A DNA stretch of 64,000 nucleotides from Parablautia muri (GTDB taxonomy: Bacteria > Bacillota > Clostridia > Lachnospirales > Lachnospiraceae), in NCBI RefSeq assembly GCF_009917485.1, contig NZ_QZDT01000014.1:47009-111008 (forward strand), in the 5' to 3' direction. Position 1 is the first letter of the stretch; each line of letters begins with the position of its first letter. The translations under genes and the position numbers were made by a program. The notes under the pieces were generated by a model that searched no databases, had not been told where the DNA came from, and saw nothing but the letters and a program-made list of their open reading frames with translations. Of this stretch, positions 8,509 to 16,984 are shown one piece after another.

Positions 8509-9261
8509 CTATTTCTTTTGGCATATAACAATCATAGATAAACCAGGCAGTCTTATCCCCGCTTTACTGAGCATCCGGTTGAACAGGAAATCCAGATTCA
8601 AACAAACAGTCAAGATTCCGGTCAGAAAATTCTTCTGTCCATAGCTCCAATGAGAAGTAAACTTTTGATCCGGATCTATCGGCAAATGCAGCATCTTTTG
8701 CGCAAATCGAATTATAAATAGTGAAGTGTAAAAATTATGTTCCTCGATTTTTTCCAGTTCCGGCACCTTCTTTAAAACTTCGGAAAAAGACTTCCGGCTA
8801 TATCGGCGGAGATTCTTTATATTGATATCATAATCAGAAAACAGAATTGGATAGGCAGGTAAGGTAAAGAAGAAAAAGCCTCCTTTTTTAATCCGCTGTG
8901 TCATTTTTCTGACATAATCCACATCATCCTCCATATACTCCAAAGAATCCATCATAATAGCATAATCTACTGCATTTGCTTCTATATCTTCCAGCCTATG
9001 ATATTTGTGAATCCTTCTGCCCTCAGACCCCACTTTCTCATATGCGGTATCAATGGCATATACCTGACTTTTTTTATACTTCTTCATCAGTGCCTTATCA
9101 AAATACAAATCACCTGCCCCGGCATTTATATAACTGACACGTTCACCCTTTTCATCCAATTTATCGAGATATTCTGAAAAAAACTCCAGGACACACTGTG
9201 TCCTGCTTAATTCCCATGGATGCCTGTTCATCTTTTTCCCGGTAACTTCACTTAAATCCAT
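8509..9261 (-). CDS. Class I SAM-dependent methyltransferase
   Basis: 250 residues from the ATG at 9261 (GAGAGG 8 bases upstream; the upstream GTG at 9270 is too close to it). The Rossmann-like core is visible: motif I region YINAGAGDLYFD, motif II acidic strand end VYAIDTAYEK, then DYAIMMDSLEYMED (motif IV) and KKGGFFFFTLPAYPILFSDYD (motif V-VI). The layout is that of the type 11/23 methyltransferases that act on lipids, glycans or small molecules. A moderately hydrophobic C-terminal segment (FLTGILTVCLNLDFLFNRML) may touch the membrane. Substrate unknown; terminated by the hairpin at 8412-8442. Confidence 0.8.
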   Translation of the reverse strand: MDLSEVTGKKMNRHPWELSRTQCVLEFFSEYLDKLDEKGERVSYINAGAGDLYFDKALMKKYKKSQVYAIDTAYEKVGSEGRRIHKYHRLEDIEANAVDYAIMMDSLEYMEDDVDYVRKMTQRIKKGGFFFFTLPAYPILFSDYDINIKNLRRYSRKSFSEVLKKVPELEKIEEHNFYTSLFIIRFAQKMLHLPIDPDQKFTSHWSYGQKNFLTGILTVCLNLDFLFNRMLSKAGIRLPGLSMIVICQKK

Positions 9262-9438
9262 TGTTTTCACCTCTCTGCGTACAATATATTTGTCTATTTT
9301 ATCAAATACATAACATATTGTCCACTATTTGGCGTTTTCTTTCATAACTAACCCTTTGTTGGCGGCAGTAATCAAAATATTTTACACTGCAGTTTTCCGC
9401 CTGATCTGCAAAGATTTTCTCGAAATCCGCTTCATTCT

Positions 9439-10560
9439 TTAAAATACCGCGGCGCAGTCCTTCAATTTTTCAATTATTTTTATCTGCTGTGGACAGGCTC
9501 TCTCACATTGACCACAAGCCACACAAGCGCCAGCGCATCCTGCATCCTTAACAGCCTGCGCATAGTCAGCTTTTCCTTCCTCAAGCTGTCCCCAAACCAG
9601 CTGCTTGTTCCGCGCCGCAAAGATTTCGGGAATTGGAATTTTCTTCGGACATCCGGCAGTGCAGTAATGGCAGCCCGTACATGGAATAGACTTCACCCCA
9701 TTAATCGCCTCCTGCGCCTTCCTGATTGCTAACTGCTCCTCCTCATCCAGAGGTTTAAAATTTTTCATATAGGAAAGATTATCTTCCATCTGTGCTACAT
9801 TGGACATGCCTGAGAGCACTGTCATAATACCATCTAAGGAGGCGGCATAGCGGATGGCCCATGATGCATAAGACACATCTTTATTTGCCTTGTCAAAAAT
9901 CTGACGGACAGCTTCCGGCGGATCTGCAAGTGCACCACCCTTAATTGGCTCCATAACTACGATAGACTTCCCATGCTTCCTTGCCACCTCGTAATTTTCC
10001 CTTGCAGTTACATCCGGGTTCTCCCAATCTGCATAATTGAGCTGCAGCTGTACAAATTCAGCATCCGGGTGAGCGGTCAGAATTTCATCCAAAATATCCG
10101 GCGTTGCATGGAAAGAAAATCCCCAATGCTTAATCAGCCCCTTAGCCTTCTGCTCTTTCACAAAATCCCATATGTGGTACTGGTCATAGGTCTTATAATT
10201 GCCTGCCTGAAGGGCATGAAGCAGGTAATAGTCAAAATATCCGGCGCCCGTGCGCTCTAAACTGGTATAAAACTGCTGCTTGGCAGTTTCTTCATTGTGG
10301 GCGCCCATCCATGCACACAGCTTTGTCGCCAGCGTATAACGCTCACGAGGATACCGATCAACCAATGCTGCCTTGGCAGCTTTCTCCGAATCGCCTCCGT
10401 CATAGACATAGGCCGTATCAAAATAGTTTAAACCGGCATCCATGAATAAATCCACCATCTTTTTGGTTTGTTCTATATCAATCTTTCCTGCCGCATCCTT
10501 AGGCAGCCGCATTAGCCCAAAACCAAGCTTTGGTATTGCCTCTCCAAAATAACGTTCCAT
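9439..10560 (-). CDS. Aldo/keto reductase with C-terminal ferredoxin domain (AKR 1)
   Basis: 373 residues from the ATG at 10560, chosen because AAGGAGG lies 7 bases upstream and the longer reading frame would begin inside the promoter. An AKR barrel (LGFGLMRLP, NYFDTAYVYDGG with the active-site Tyr, LATKLC with the Lys, YYLLHAL with the His) is followed by two 4Fe-4S motifs: CTGCHYCTAGCPKKIP and CVACGQCERACPQQI. This fusion is common in anaerobes and implies electron exchange between an NADPH site and iron-sulfur clusters or ferredoxin. Its paralogue is encoded divergently at 10782. The substrate is unknown. Confidence 0.92.
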   Translation of the reverse strand: MERYFGEAIPKLGFGLMRLPKDAAGKIDIEQTKKMVDLFMDAGLNYFDTAYVYDGGDSEKAAKAALVDRYPRERYTLATKLCAWMGAHNEETAKQQFYTSLERTGAGYFDYYLLHALQAGNYKTYDQYHIWDFVKEQKAKGLIKHWGFSFHATPDILDEILTAHPDAEFVQLQLNYADWENPDVTARENYEVARKHGKSIVVMEPIKGGALADPPEAVRQIFDKANKDVSYASWAIRYAASLDGIMTVLSGMSNVAQMEDNLSYMKNFKPLDEEEQLAIRKAQEAINGVKSIPCTGCHYCTAGCPKKIPIPEIFAARNKQLVWGQLEEGKADYAQAVKDAGCAGACVACGQCERACPQQIKIIEKLKDCAAVF

Positions 10561-10605
10561 TACCGTTCCTCCTTCTTTATCTTCGAATTTATCTTTTTCA
10601 TAATA

Positions 10606-10634
10606 ATTATATAAGATTTCTTTATACAAGACAA
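10606..10634 (-). promoter_or_regulatory. Promoter of AKR 1
   Basis: Minus-strand TTGTCT (10629-10634) and TATAAT (10606-10611) with a 17-base spacer, 45 bases upstream of the chosen start codon. Confidence 0.65.
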
Positions 10635-10691
10635 TTTTAATTTATGGAATGAATTATTAGAAAAACTTATCAATAATTACTTAAAAGCAAA

Positions 10692-10720
10692 TTGTTTAAA
10701 GTTGCAACTACATATATAAT
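10692..10720 (+). promoter_or_regulatory. Promoter of AKR 2
   Basis: TTGTTT (10692-10697) and TATAAT (10715-10720) with a 17-base spacer, about 60 bases upstream of the ATG at 10782. It is divergent from the AKR 1 promoter, about 60 bases away. Confidence 0.6.
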
Positions 10721-10781
10721 ATAAATAAACACTTTATAAATCGAAATTAAAACATACAAAATCATTAAGGAGGAAAACAGT

Positions 10782-11900
10782 ATGAAGCAATTTTACCCTG
10801 AGGTTCAAAAAAAGCTGGGTTTTGGCTGTATGCGTCTGCCCATGAATGGCGATGAGGTAGACACCACAGAAATGAAGAAAATGGTAGACCTGTTCCTTGA
10901 ACGCGGATTCAACTATTTTGACACAGCTCACGGATATGTCGGCGGCAAAAGTGAGCCGGCGTTGAAAGAATGCCTCACCAGCCGCTATCCCCGGGAAAAA
11001 TATATTCTCACCGACAAGCTCTCTACCCATCACTTTAACAAAGAAGAAGAAATCCGTCCTTTGTTTGAAAGTCAGTTAGAAGCTTGCGGCGTGGATTATT
11101 TTGACTTTTATCTGATGCACGCTCAGGATGAAAATATCTTTGCAAAATTTGAGCGCTGCAACGCTTATCAGGTAGCTTACGGTTTTAAAGCAGAAGGAAA
11201 AATCAAACACTTTGGTATCTCCTTCCACGATAAAGCCCATGTTCTTGAAAAAATCCTAAAAGCCCATCCTGAAATCGAGGTGGTGCAAATCCAGTTTAAT
11301 TACGTGGACTTTGAGGACCCTTCCGTAGAAAGCCGAAAGGTCTACGAGGTTTGTGAAAAGTACGACAAACCGGTCATCGTTATGGAACCCATCAAAGGCG
11401 GCAGCCTTCTTACTCTGCCTGATGAAGCGCAGAAGCTTTACGATGCTTTAGGTAGTGACTCCAATGCAAGCTATGCCATCCGTTTTGCAGCAGGATTCGA
11501 AAATATTATGATGGTTCTCTCGGGCATGAGCACTGTCGCAAATATGGAGGACAATACCTCCTACATGCAGGATTTCCAACCACTTAGCGAGAAGGAAAAA
11601 GAGGCTGTCATGAAAGTTGTTGAAATCTTCAAAGCCCAGAACTTAATTCCCTGCACTGCCTGTCGTTATTGTATGGAAGAATGTCCTAAGGGTATTTCCA
11701 TCCCCAATCTGTTTGCACTTTTGAATGCAAAAAACCGTTTTGGCAACTGGAATACCGATTACTACTATAACAATATACATACCAGCGAAGGACGCAAGGC
11801 ATCCGACTGCCTTAAGTGCGGCAAGTGTGAACGCATCTGCCCACAGCACCTGCAGATTCGCGATTTATTGAAGGACGTTGCGGCAGAGTTCGAACACTAA
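10782..11900 (+). CDS. Aldo/keto reductase with C-terminal ferredoxin domain (AKR 2)
   Basis: 372 residues, paralogous over its full length to the AKR encoded divergently at 9439-10560. Barrel motifs: KLGFGCMRLPM, NYFDTAHGYVGGKSE, LTDKLS and FYLMHAQDE. Then two cluster-binding motifs, CTACRYCMEECPKGIS and CLKCGKCERICPQHL. It differs from the first copy in the active-site neighbourhood (HGYVGG against YVYDGG), so substrate preference may differ. ATG at 10782 with AAGGAGG 8 bases upstream. It reads toward the convergent flavin reductase-rubredoxin gene. The gap 11901-12102 holds no gene or clear terminator that I can see. Confidence 0.92.
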   Translation: MKQFYPEVQKKLGFGCMRLPMNGDEVDTTEMKKMVDLFLERGFNYFDTAHGYVGGKSEPALKECLTSRYPREKYILTDKLSTHHFNKEEEIRPLFESQLEACGVDYFDFYLMHAQDENIFAKFERCNAYQVAYGFKAEGKIKHFGISFHDKAHVLEKILKAHPEIEVVQIQFNYVDFEDPSVESRKVYEVCEKYDKPVIVMEPIKGGSLLTLPDEAQKLYDALGSDSNASYAIRFAAGFENIMMVLSGMSTVANMEDNTSYMQDFQPLSEKEKEAVMKVVEIFKAQNLIPCTACRYCMEECPKGISIPNLFALLNAKNRFGNWNTDYYYNNIHTSEGRKASDCLKCGKCERICPQHLQIRDLLKDVAAEFEH

Positions 11901-12102
11901 AATTCAAATTTATGCTCTGCCCACCGTAGAGGAAGGCGGTCTCTTAAAAACTATCTCAAATATCCGGTGCAAACTATACTCCGGGATTTTATTTCACAGT
12001 GCACAAGTTTATGCCCGCTCACTACACACTGACTTTCTATCCTCAATGGCTCCAGCCAATTTTATGAAAAAGAGCAATTGTTATCCGCAACAAAAGCACC
12101 CT

Positions 12103-12738
12103 TTACATTTTCACAAATTTATCTACACCCATACCGCATATAGGGCATTTAAAACCTTCCGGCAGTTCTTCGCCCTCATAAATATAACCACAAACCTGGC
12201 ACTTAAATTTATTTACGCCGCTTTCTTTAGGCTTTTCCTCCTCAGGGATATAGGTAGGCGCATTTTTAGGACTCTTACCCTTGACTACCTTATGATAATA
12301 AGCATACGTCATAGCCTCTCTGTCTCCAAAAATTTCCGCTCCTTTCACCTCTCCTAAGAACACCGTATGGGTGGCCGTTTCCATCTTGTCAATCACTTCA
12401 CACACAATATAACCGCAGACATCCGACACCACAGGCATATTATCCTCTATTGAGTATTTTACCTCCGCAAACTTATCAAAATCCTTACCGGACTTAAATC
12501 CGAAATTCCCAATAATCGCCGGATCCGTATCCTCCGCCAGGATAGAAATAGCAAACTTGCCGTTTTCACTGATGCATTTGTTGGTGTAATTATCATGGTT
12601 AATGCTCACTGCAATTGTAGCGGGCGAAGATGTGATCTGCATTGCGCTGTTGGCCGTACAGCCCGTAGGTCTGCCATTATCCCAGCAGCTCACCACATAT
12701 ACACCATAAGAAAGCTTGTGAAATGCATTTACATTCAT
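12103..12738 (-). CDS. Flavin reductase domain-rubredoxin fusion (high-molecular-weight rubredoxin type)
   Basis: 211 residues. The N-terminal FMN-binding split-barrel domain (about 1-155; [38 protein letters not shown]) is joined by a short linker to a C-terminal rubredoxin (about 175-211) with both Cys pairs, [10 protein letters not shown] and CPICGMG. Such proteins shuttle electrons from NADH through FMN to an Fe(Cys)4 centre and on to oxygen- or nitric-oxide-scavenging flavodiiron proteins in anaerobes. No flavodiiron gene is in the window. ATG at 12738 with GGAGG upstream. It lies near two ferredoxin-type AKRs, giving a redox cluster. Confidence 0.9.
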   Translation of the reverse strand: MNVNAFHKLSYGVYVVSCWDNGRPTGCTANSAMQITSSPATIAVSINHDNYTNKCISENGKFAISILAEDTDPAIIGNFGFKSGKDFDKFAEVKYSIEDNMPVVSDVCGYIVCEVIDKMETATHTVFLGEVKGAEIFGDREAMTYAYYHKVVKGKSPKNAPTYIPEEEKPKESGVNKFKCQVCGYIYEGEELPEGFKCPICGMGVDKFVKM

Positions 12739-13057
12739 ATTAATCCTCCATTCTTGCCAGTGCCCTCAAATTTGTTGGTTTATCTTCATCTTTCATTACC
12801 TTTAAATTGGCCCTCGCGGCATTCGCCAAATGTCTGCTTCGCAGCCGCTTGGCTCATTGCCCGCGGAAATGAATATGAAGTATACTATCGCCAAACATAA
12901 ATTTTTTATGTAAAATTTCCGGAAACTATTTCTGTTTCCACATGAACTTATATTAATACCTCTACCTACAATAGGCAAAGCCTCTTGTCATGTACTTGTC
13001 TCTTGAAAAGCCTCTTGACTCTTGAAAACAGTACTGCATCCGCGCAGAGCACAATAT
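12739..13057. other. Intergenic region, 319 bases, with REP-like element
   Basis: No gene is seen. It holds the leader of the flavin reductase-rubredoxin gene, a copy of the GCAGCCGCTTGGCTCATTGC repeat (12841-12870), and a CATAAATTTTTTATG inverted repeat near 12896. Confidence 0.6.
12841..12870 (-). repeat. REP-like element, copy 1
   Basis: GCAGCCGCTTGGCTCATTGC followed by CCGCGGAAAT. Near-identical stretches occur at 33851-33879 and 34959-34988. The element can fold (CCGC/GCGG and GGC/GCC around TCATT). It lies in a gene-free gap here. Confidence 0.7.
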
Positions 13058-14434
13058 TTAAACCGCCTTATTTTTCCACTTTCCTTTTTTATAGAAGAAA
13101 AAGGTCACGATCGCTCCAATCAGCCAAGAAACTAACAGAGAGATAAAAATACACTCCTGCCTTCCGTTGGGTAATTCCGGCGTCCTGGTAAGAAATGCAA
13201 TTCCGTAAGCAATCGGTACACGAACAAATATGGTTGTTGCAATAGAAATCCACATAGGTGTCATCGTATCGCCCGCACCTCTCATGACACCAGAAAGGCT
13301 CTGCGTAACCGCCATGGCAATATAGCCCACCGCAAGGATTCCCATCATATCCCGGCTAAGCTCCACCAGCTCTGGTGTTTTGGTGAAAATTCCCATAAGA
13401 CTTTTTCCAAATATCAAGATAAGGCCGGTAAGCACAGCGGAAACCGCCATAGCAATCCATGTGCCCTGCTTTGCGCCTTTGTCCACCCTGTCATACAGCC
13501 TGGCCCCCACATTCTGTCCGGCATAAGTCGTCATTGCCGTACCGAAGGAAAAGTTTGGCATCATGGCAAAACCGTCCACACGCATAACAATTACGTTAGC
13601 GGCAATAAACATTTCCCCAAAGCTGTTGGTCAAAGACTGCACCACAATCATGGCCATAGAAAAAATTGCCTGCGTAACACCTGAAGGCAGACCCAGCTGG
13701 ATAATTTTCATGGTGTTCTTCTTTTTAAGCTTCAAGTAGCTTTTATCCATATCAAAAATATTGCTCAGCCGCATCAGACGAATGAAACATAAAATAGCTG
13801 AGATTGCCTGTGCAATTACAGTCGCCAGAGCCACACCGTTCACTCCCATGCCAAACTTAGCCACGAACAGTACATCCAGCACGATATTAACTGCCGTAGA
13901 TACCAGCAGATAAGCAAGGGCCGACATAGAATCCCCAAGCCCTCTTAAAATTCCGCTTAAAATATTATAGTACGCAAGTCCAATAGACCCGATAAACAAA
14001 ATCAGCAAATAGGAATGGCACCAGTCAATGATAGAATCCGGCGTACCCAAAAGCAGCAGAAGCGGTTTGGCCAGCAAAGAAGCCACCACCATTACAAACA
14101 ACGTGGCAATCCCCGTAAGCGTGATACAGTTGCCAATGGTCATCGACAATTCCTCTCTCTCCTTTGCTCCAAAATACTGTGACACCATAATACCGGCACC
14201 CACACTGATTCCTACAAACAAAACAATCAGCAGATTTAAAATAGGGCCTGCACTCCCCACCGCTGCTAAAGCATTGTCACCCACATAATTCCCTACAACC
14301 ACACTGTCAACCGTATTATAAAGCTGCTGCGCAATGTTTCCTACCAGCATGGGAACCGTAAATAATACAATTTTTTTCCATGGCGATCCTTCCGTCATAT
14401 CCACAGGTTCTAAAAAAGTTTTAAGAAATTTCAT
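13058..14434 (-). CDS. MATE family efflux transporter
   Basis: 458 residues with twelve hydrophobic segments and the duplicated MATE architecture. The first half opens with PWKKIVLFTVPMLVGNIAQQLYNTVDSVVVGNYVG, a family hallmark, and the second half begins near residue 235 (MKIIQLGLPSGVTQAIFSMAMIVVQ). It exports cationic drugs or metabolites in exchange for Na+ or H+ at the cytoplasmic membrane; the substrate is not predictable. ATG at 14434 with GGAGG upstream, promoter at 14514-14542. It stands alone between the redox cluster and the debranching enzyme. Confidence 0.93.
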   Translation of the reverse strand: MKFLKTFLEPVDMTEGSPWKKIVLFTVPMLVGNIAQQLYNTVDSVVVGNYVGDNALAAVGSAGPILNLLIVLFVGISVGAGIMVSQYFGAKEREELSMTIGNCITLTGIATLFVMVVASLLAKPLLLLLGTPDSIIDWCHSYLLILFIGSIGLAYYNILSGILRGLGDSMSALAYLLVSTAVNIVLDVLFVAKFGMGVNGVALATVIAQAISAILCFIRLMRLSNIFDMDKSYLKLKKKNTMKIIQLGLPSGVTQAIFSMAMIVVQSLTNSFGEMFIAANVIVMRVDGFAMMPNFSFGTAMTTYAGQNVGARLYDRVDKGAKQGTWIAMAVSAVLTGLILIFGKSLMGIFTKTPELVELSRDMMGILAVGYIAMAVTQSLSGVMRGAGDTMTPMWISIATTIFVRVPIAYGIAFLTRTPELPNGRQECIFISLLVSWLIGAIVTFFFYKKGKWKNKAV

Positions 14435-14513
14435 GGTAACAGTCCTCCTCCTTATCCTTGGCTAAAATCAACCATATTTTCCACATGTTCTCTTTCAAGA
14501 GAGCATTGTACCT

Positions 14514-14542
14514 ATTCTATCATGAAGCCTTTATAACAGCAA
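14514..14542 (-). promoter_or_regulatory. Promoter of the MATE transporter
   Basis: Minus-strand TTGCTG (14537-14542) and TAGAAT (14514-14519) separated by 17 bases, 80 bases upstream of the start. A short CTCT/AGAG inverted repeat lies in the leader. Confidence 0.5.
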
Positions 14543-14563
14543 GATAATTTTTATGAGGAGCAC

Positions 14564-14588
14564 GGTCTGTGCAGTAAATGCACAGACC
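14564..14588. terminator. Hairpin downstream of the debranching enzyme gene
   Basis: GGTCTGTGCA (14564-14573) and TGCACAGACC (14579-14588) form a perfect 10-base stem with a 5-base loop. It lies about 50 bases past the stop at 14640. There is no direct T-tract, so it could act as an mRNA-stabilising hairpin instead. Confidence 0.45.
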
Positions 14589-14639
14589 TGGCTGAACAGT
14601 TACGACTTTACAGCCAGTGAGAAGTTCTAGGCCGGGCTG

Positions 14640-16766
14640 TTATGACGTCAGAACATACACACTGCGGGCTGGTATCCGCAGGGTATTGCCCGTAATGATT
14701 TTTAGCTCCCCATCTTCCGGTATAAAAGCCGGATAATACCTGCCGCTGGTATCCGCTGCCATATGCCAGTCTTTACCACCTGCAAGGAAAGGAATGGTAA
14801 ATTCCTGCTCCTCCCAGAAGGTATTGACCGCCAGACACACAACATCATCCTCCGTATTTTCTTCATTCCTTCCCGCATAAATGACTCGAAGCACTTTCGT
14901 ACATCCATCTACGCCCATAACCTGGATCTCCGGGAATCCGCATGCACTGTTTCCTGCAAATTTTCGAAGCACAGGATGCCCTTTTCTAAATCGGATCATA
15001 TACCTGCAGAAATTAAAGTGAACCTCATTCTTTTTTACCTCTCGCCAATCCAGCCAGGAAATCTCATTATCCTGACAGTAAGCATTGTTGTTGCCATATT
15101 GGGTGTTTAAAAATTCATCCCCGGCAAAAAACATTGCGGTTCCCCGGCTGCATAAAAGCACAGCAAAGGCATTCATGGCAAGACGTTTCCGCAGGGTAAG
15201 CACTTCCGCATCCTTCGTATCCCCCTCAACGCCGCAGTTCCAGCTTCGGTTGTCATTGCTTCCGTCCGTGTTGCCCCAGCCGTTTGCCTCATTATGCTTT
15301 TCATTGTAAGAATATAAATCCCACAAAGTAAAACCGTCATGACAAGTGAGGAAGTTTACGGAAACATCATTTCCACGGTACTTAGGGTCATAAATATCCC
15401 TTGAACCCGTGATCCTGTTTGCAGCAATCTCCCACATGCCATAATCCCCCTTAAGGAAATTACGCATGTCATCTCTGTACCTGCCATTCCATTCCGCCCA
15501 TCTGCTCCAGGAAGGAAAACTTCCCACCTGATACAAACCGCCTGCATCCCAGGCCTCTGCAATCAGCTTTACATTACCCAAAATAGGGTCGAAGGCAAGA
15601 CTCTGTAAGAGAGGCGGCTTGCTCATAGGCGAGCCATCCTCGTTTCTTCCAAGTATCGTTGCAAGGTCGAACCGGAATCCGTCCACATGGTATGCCGTTG
15701 TCCAATACCGCAGACACTCCAGAATCATCTGGTGTACAATCGGATGATTACAGTTTAAGGTATTGCCGCAGCCGCTGAAATTATAATAATACCCTTCCGG
15801 TGTCAGCATATAGTAAATATTATTATCAAACCCCTTAAAGGAAAAGCATGGGCCCATCTCATTGCCTTCCGCCGTATGGTTGAACACCACATCCAAAATA
15901 CATTCTATTCCATTTTCATGGAGCAAACCAATCAATTCCTTTAATTCCGTTCCCTCTCTGTTATACTCCTTGCACGCCGCGTAACTGCTGTTAGGCGAGA
16001 AAAAGCTGACCGTATTGTACCCCCAATAATCCATTACCGCTCTGCCGTTTACCACCCGGTAATCCTTCATCTCGTCAAACTCAAAGATCGGCATCAGCTC
16101 CACGGCATTAATGCCCAGTTTCTTTAAATAAGGTATTTTTTCTTTTAACCCTTCAAAGGTGCCCGGATAATTTACCTCCGATGAAAAGTGTCTTGTAAAA
16201 CCACGCACATGCATCTCATAAATAATCAAATCTTCCATAGGGATATGAGGCTGGGTATAATCCTTCCAGTCAAAATCGTCCTTTACCACCCTGGCCTTAT
16301 AGGCCACCCCCTCTTTCTTGGGAATCCCCCATATCTTCTGGCCTGTCACCGCTTTAGCATACATATCCAGCAGTACATTATTCTTATTAAAAAGCAAGCC
16401 CTCCTTCGGATTATAAGGCCCGTCAATCCGATAAGCATATTCAAAATCATAAATACTAAGCTTAAAAACAATCATGGAATAAACCTTACCGATTTTATAA
16501 TTTTCCGGAAATGGCAGCACTGCAAAAGGCTCATCCTCCCCACGCTTGTAAAGAAGCAGCTCACAGGCGGTCGCTCCATACGAATATACCGTAAAATTAA
16601 CACCGCCGGGAATTGCCGTAGCCCCGTTTATATCATACATCCCTGGCCGCACCTCAAAGCCGGCAATCACATCCATGGGCACCATATGAATCCTGGTCAT
16701 TGGCGCTATAATACTATTGTTTTCCATCCTGTTATTTTCCGTTCCCCCGGTTTCTGTTCTGTTCAT
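14640..16766 (-). CDS. glgX: Glycogen debranching enzyme / isoamylase-type GH13
   Basis: 708 residues from the ATG at 16766 (GGGG 7 bases upstream; the ATG at 16772 is too close). An N-terminal CBM48-like domain (GGVNFTVYSYGATACELLLY) precedes the GH13 barrel with its usual four motifs: LDVVFNHTAEG, DGFRFDLATILGR (nucleophile Asp), EAWDAGG (acid/base Glu) and FLTCHDG. The family hydrolyses alpha-1,6 branches of glycogen or limit dextrins in the cytoplasm. No other glycogen genes are nearby. The symbol reflects the GlgX/isoamylase family; pullulanase-like activity cannot be excluded. The first 25 residues are polar and poorly conserved-looking, so the true start could be at a later Met. Confidence 0.88.
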   Translation of the reverse strand: MNRTETGGTENNRMENNSIIAPMTRIHMVPMDVIAGFEVRPGMYDINGATAIPGGVNFTVYSYGATACELLLYKRGEDEPFAVLPFPENYKIGKVYSMIVFKLSIYDFEYAYRIDGPYNPKEGLLFNKNNVLLDMYAKAVTGQKIWGIPKKEGVAYKARVVKDDFDWKDYTQPHIPMEDLIIYEMHVRGFTRHFSSEVNYPGTFEGLKEKIPYLKKLGINAVELMPIFEFDEMKDYRVVNGRAVMDYWGYNTVSFFSPNSSYAACKEYNREGTELKELIGLLHENGIECILDVVFNHTAEGNEMGPCFSFKGFDNNIYYMLTPEGYYYNFSGCGNTLNCNHPIVHQMILECLRYWTTAYHVDGFRFDLATILGRNEDGSPMSKPPLLQSLAFDPILGNVKLIAEAWDAGGLYQVGSFPSWSRWAEWNGRYRDDMRNFLKGDYGMWEIAANRITGSRDIYDPKYRGNDVSVNFLTCHDGFTLWDLYSYNEKHNEANGWGNTDGSNDNRSWNCGVEGDTKDAEVLTLRKRLAMNAFAVLLCSRGTAMFFAGDEFLNTQYGNNNAYCQDNEISWLDWREVKKNEVHFNFCRYMIRFRKGHPVLRKFAGNSACGFPEIQVMGVDGCTKVLRVIYAGRNEENTEDDVVCLAVNTFWEEQEFTIPFLAGGKDWHMAADTSGRYYPAFIPEDGELKIITGNTLRIPARSVYVLTS

Positions 16767-16984
16767 TTCCATACCCCTTCATTCCACACCTTTCCCGCCA
16801 TCGCCTGCTGCCATCATACCCAGCAGCCGCGGCTGTATTTTTCTATCTAATAAAATATCCCTGAATAATATTCTATCAAATATACCCTCCTACTGCAAGA
16901 ATTCCGTATTTCTAAAACAATGTTTGCTATTTATGGATCAAAATGACCCTGCCCAAAAGAGCAGAGCCAAACCGCCACATACTT

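Noticed and set aside
10561..10629. N-terminal extension of AKR 1
   Set aside because: The frame runs into the -10 and -35 boxes of the promoter, and a strong ribosome site precedes the ATG at 10560.
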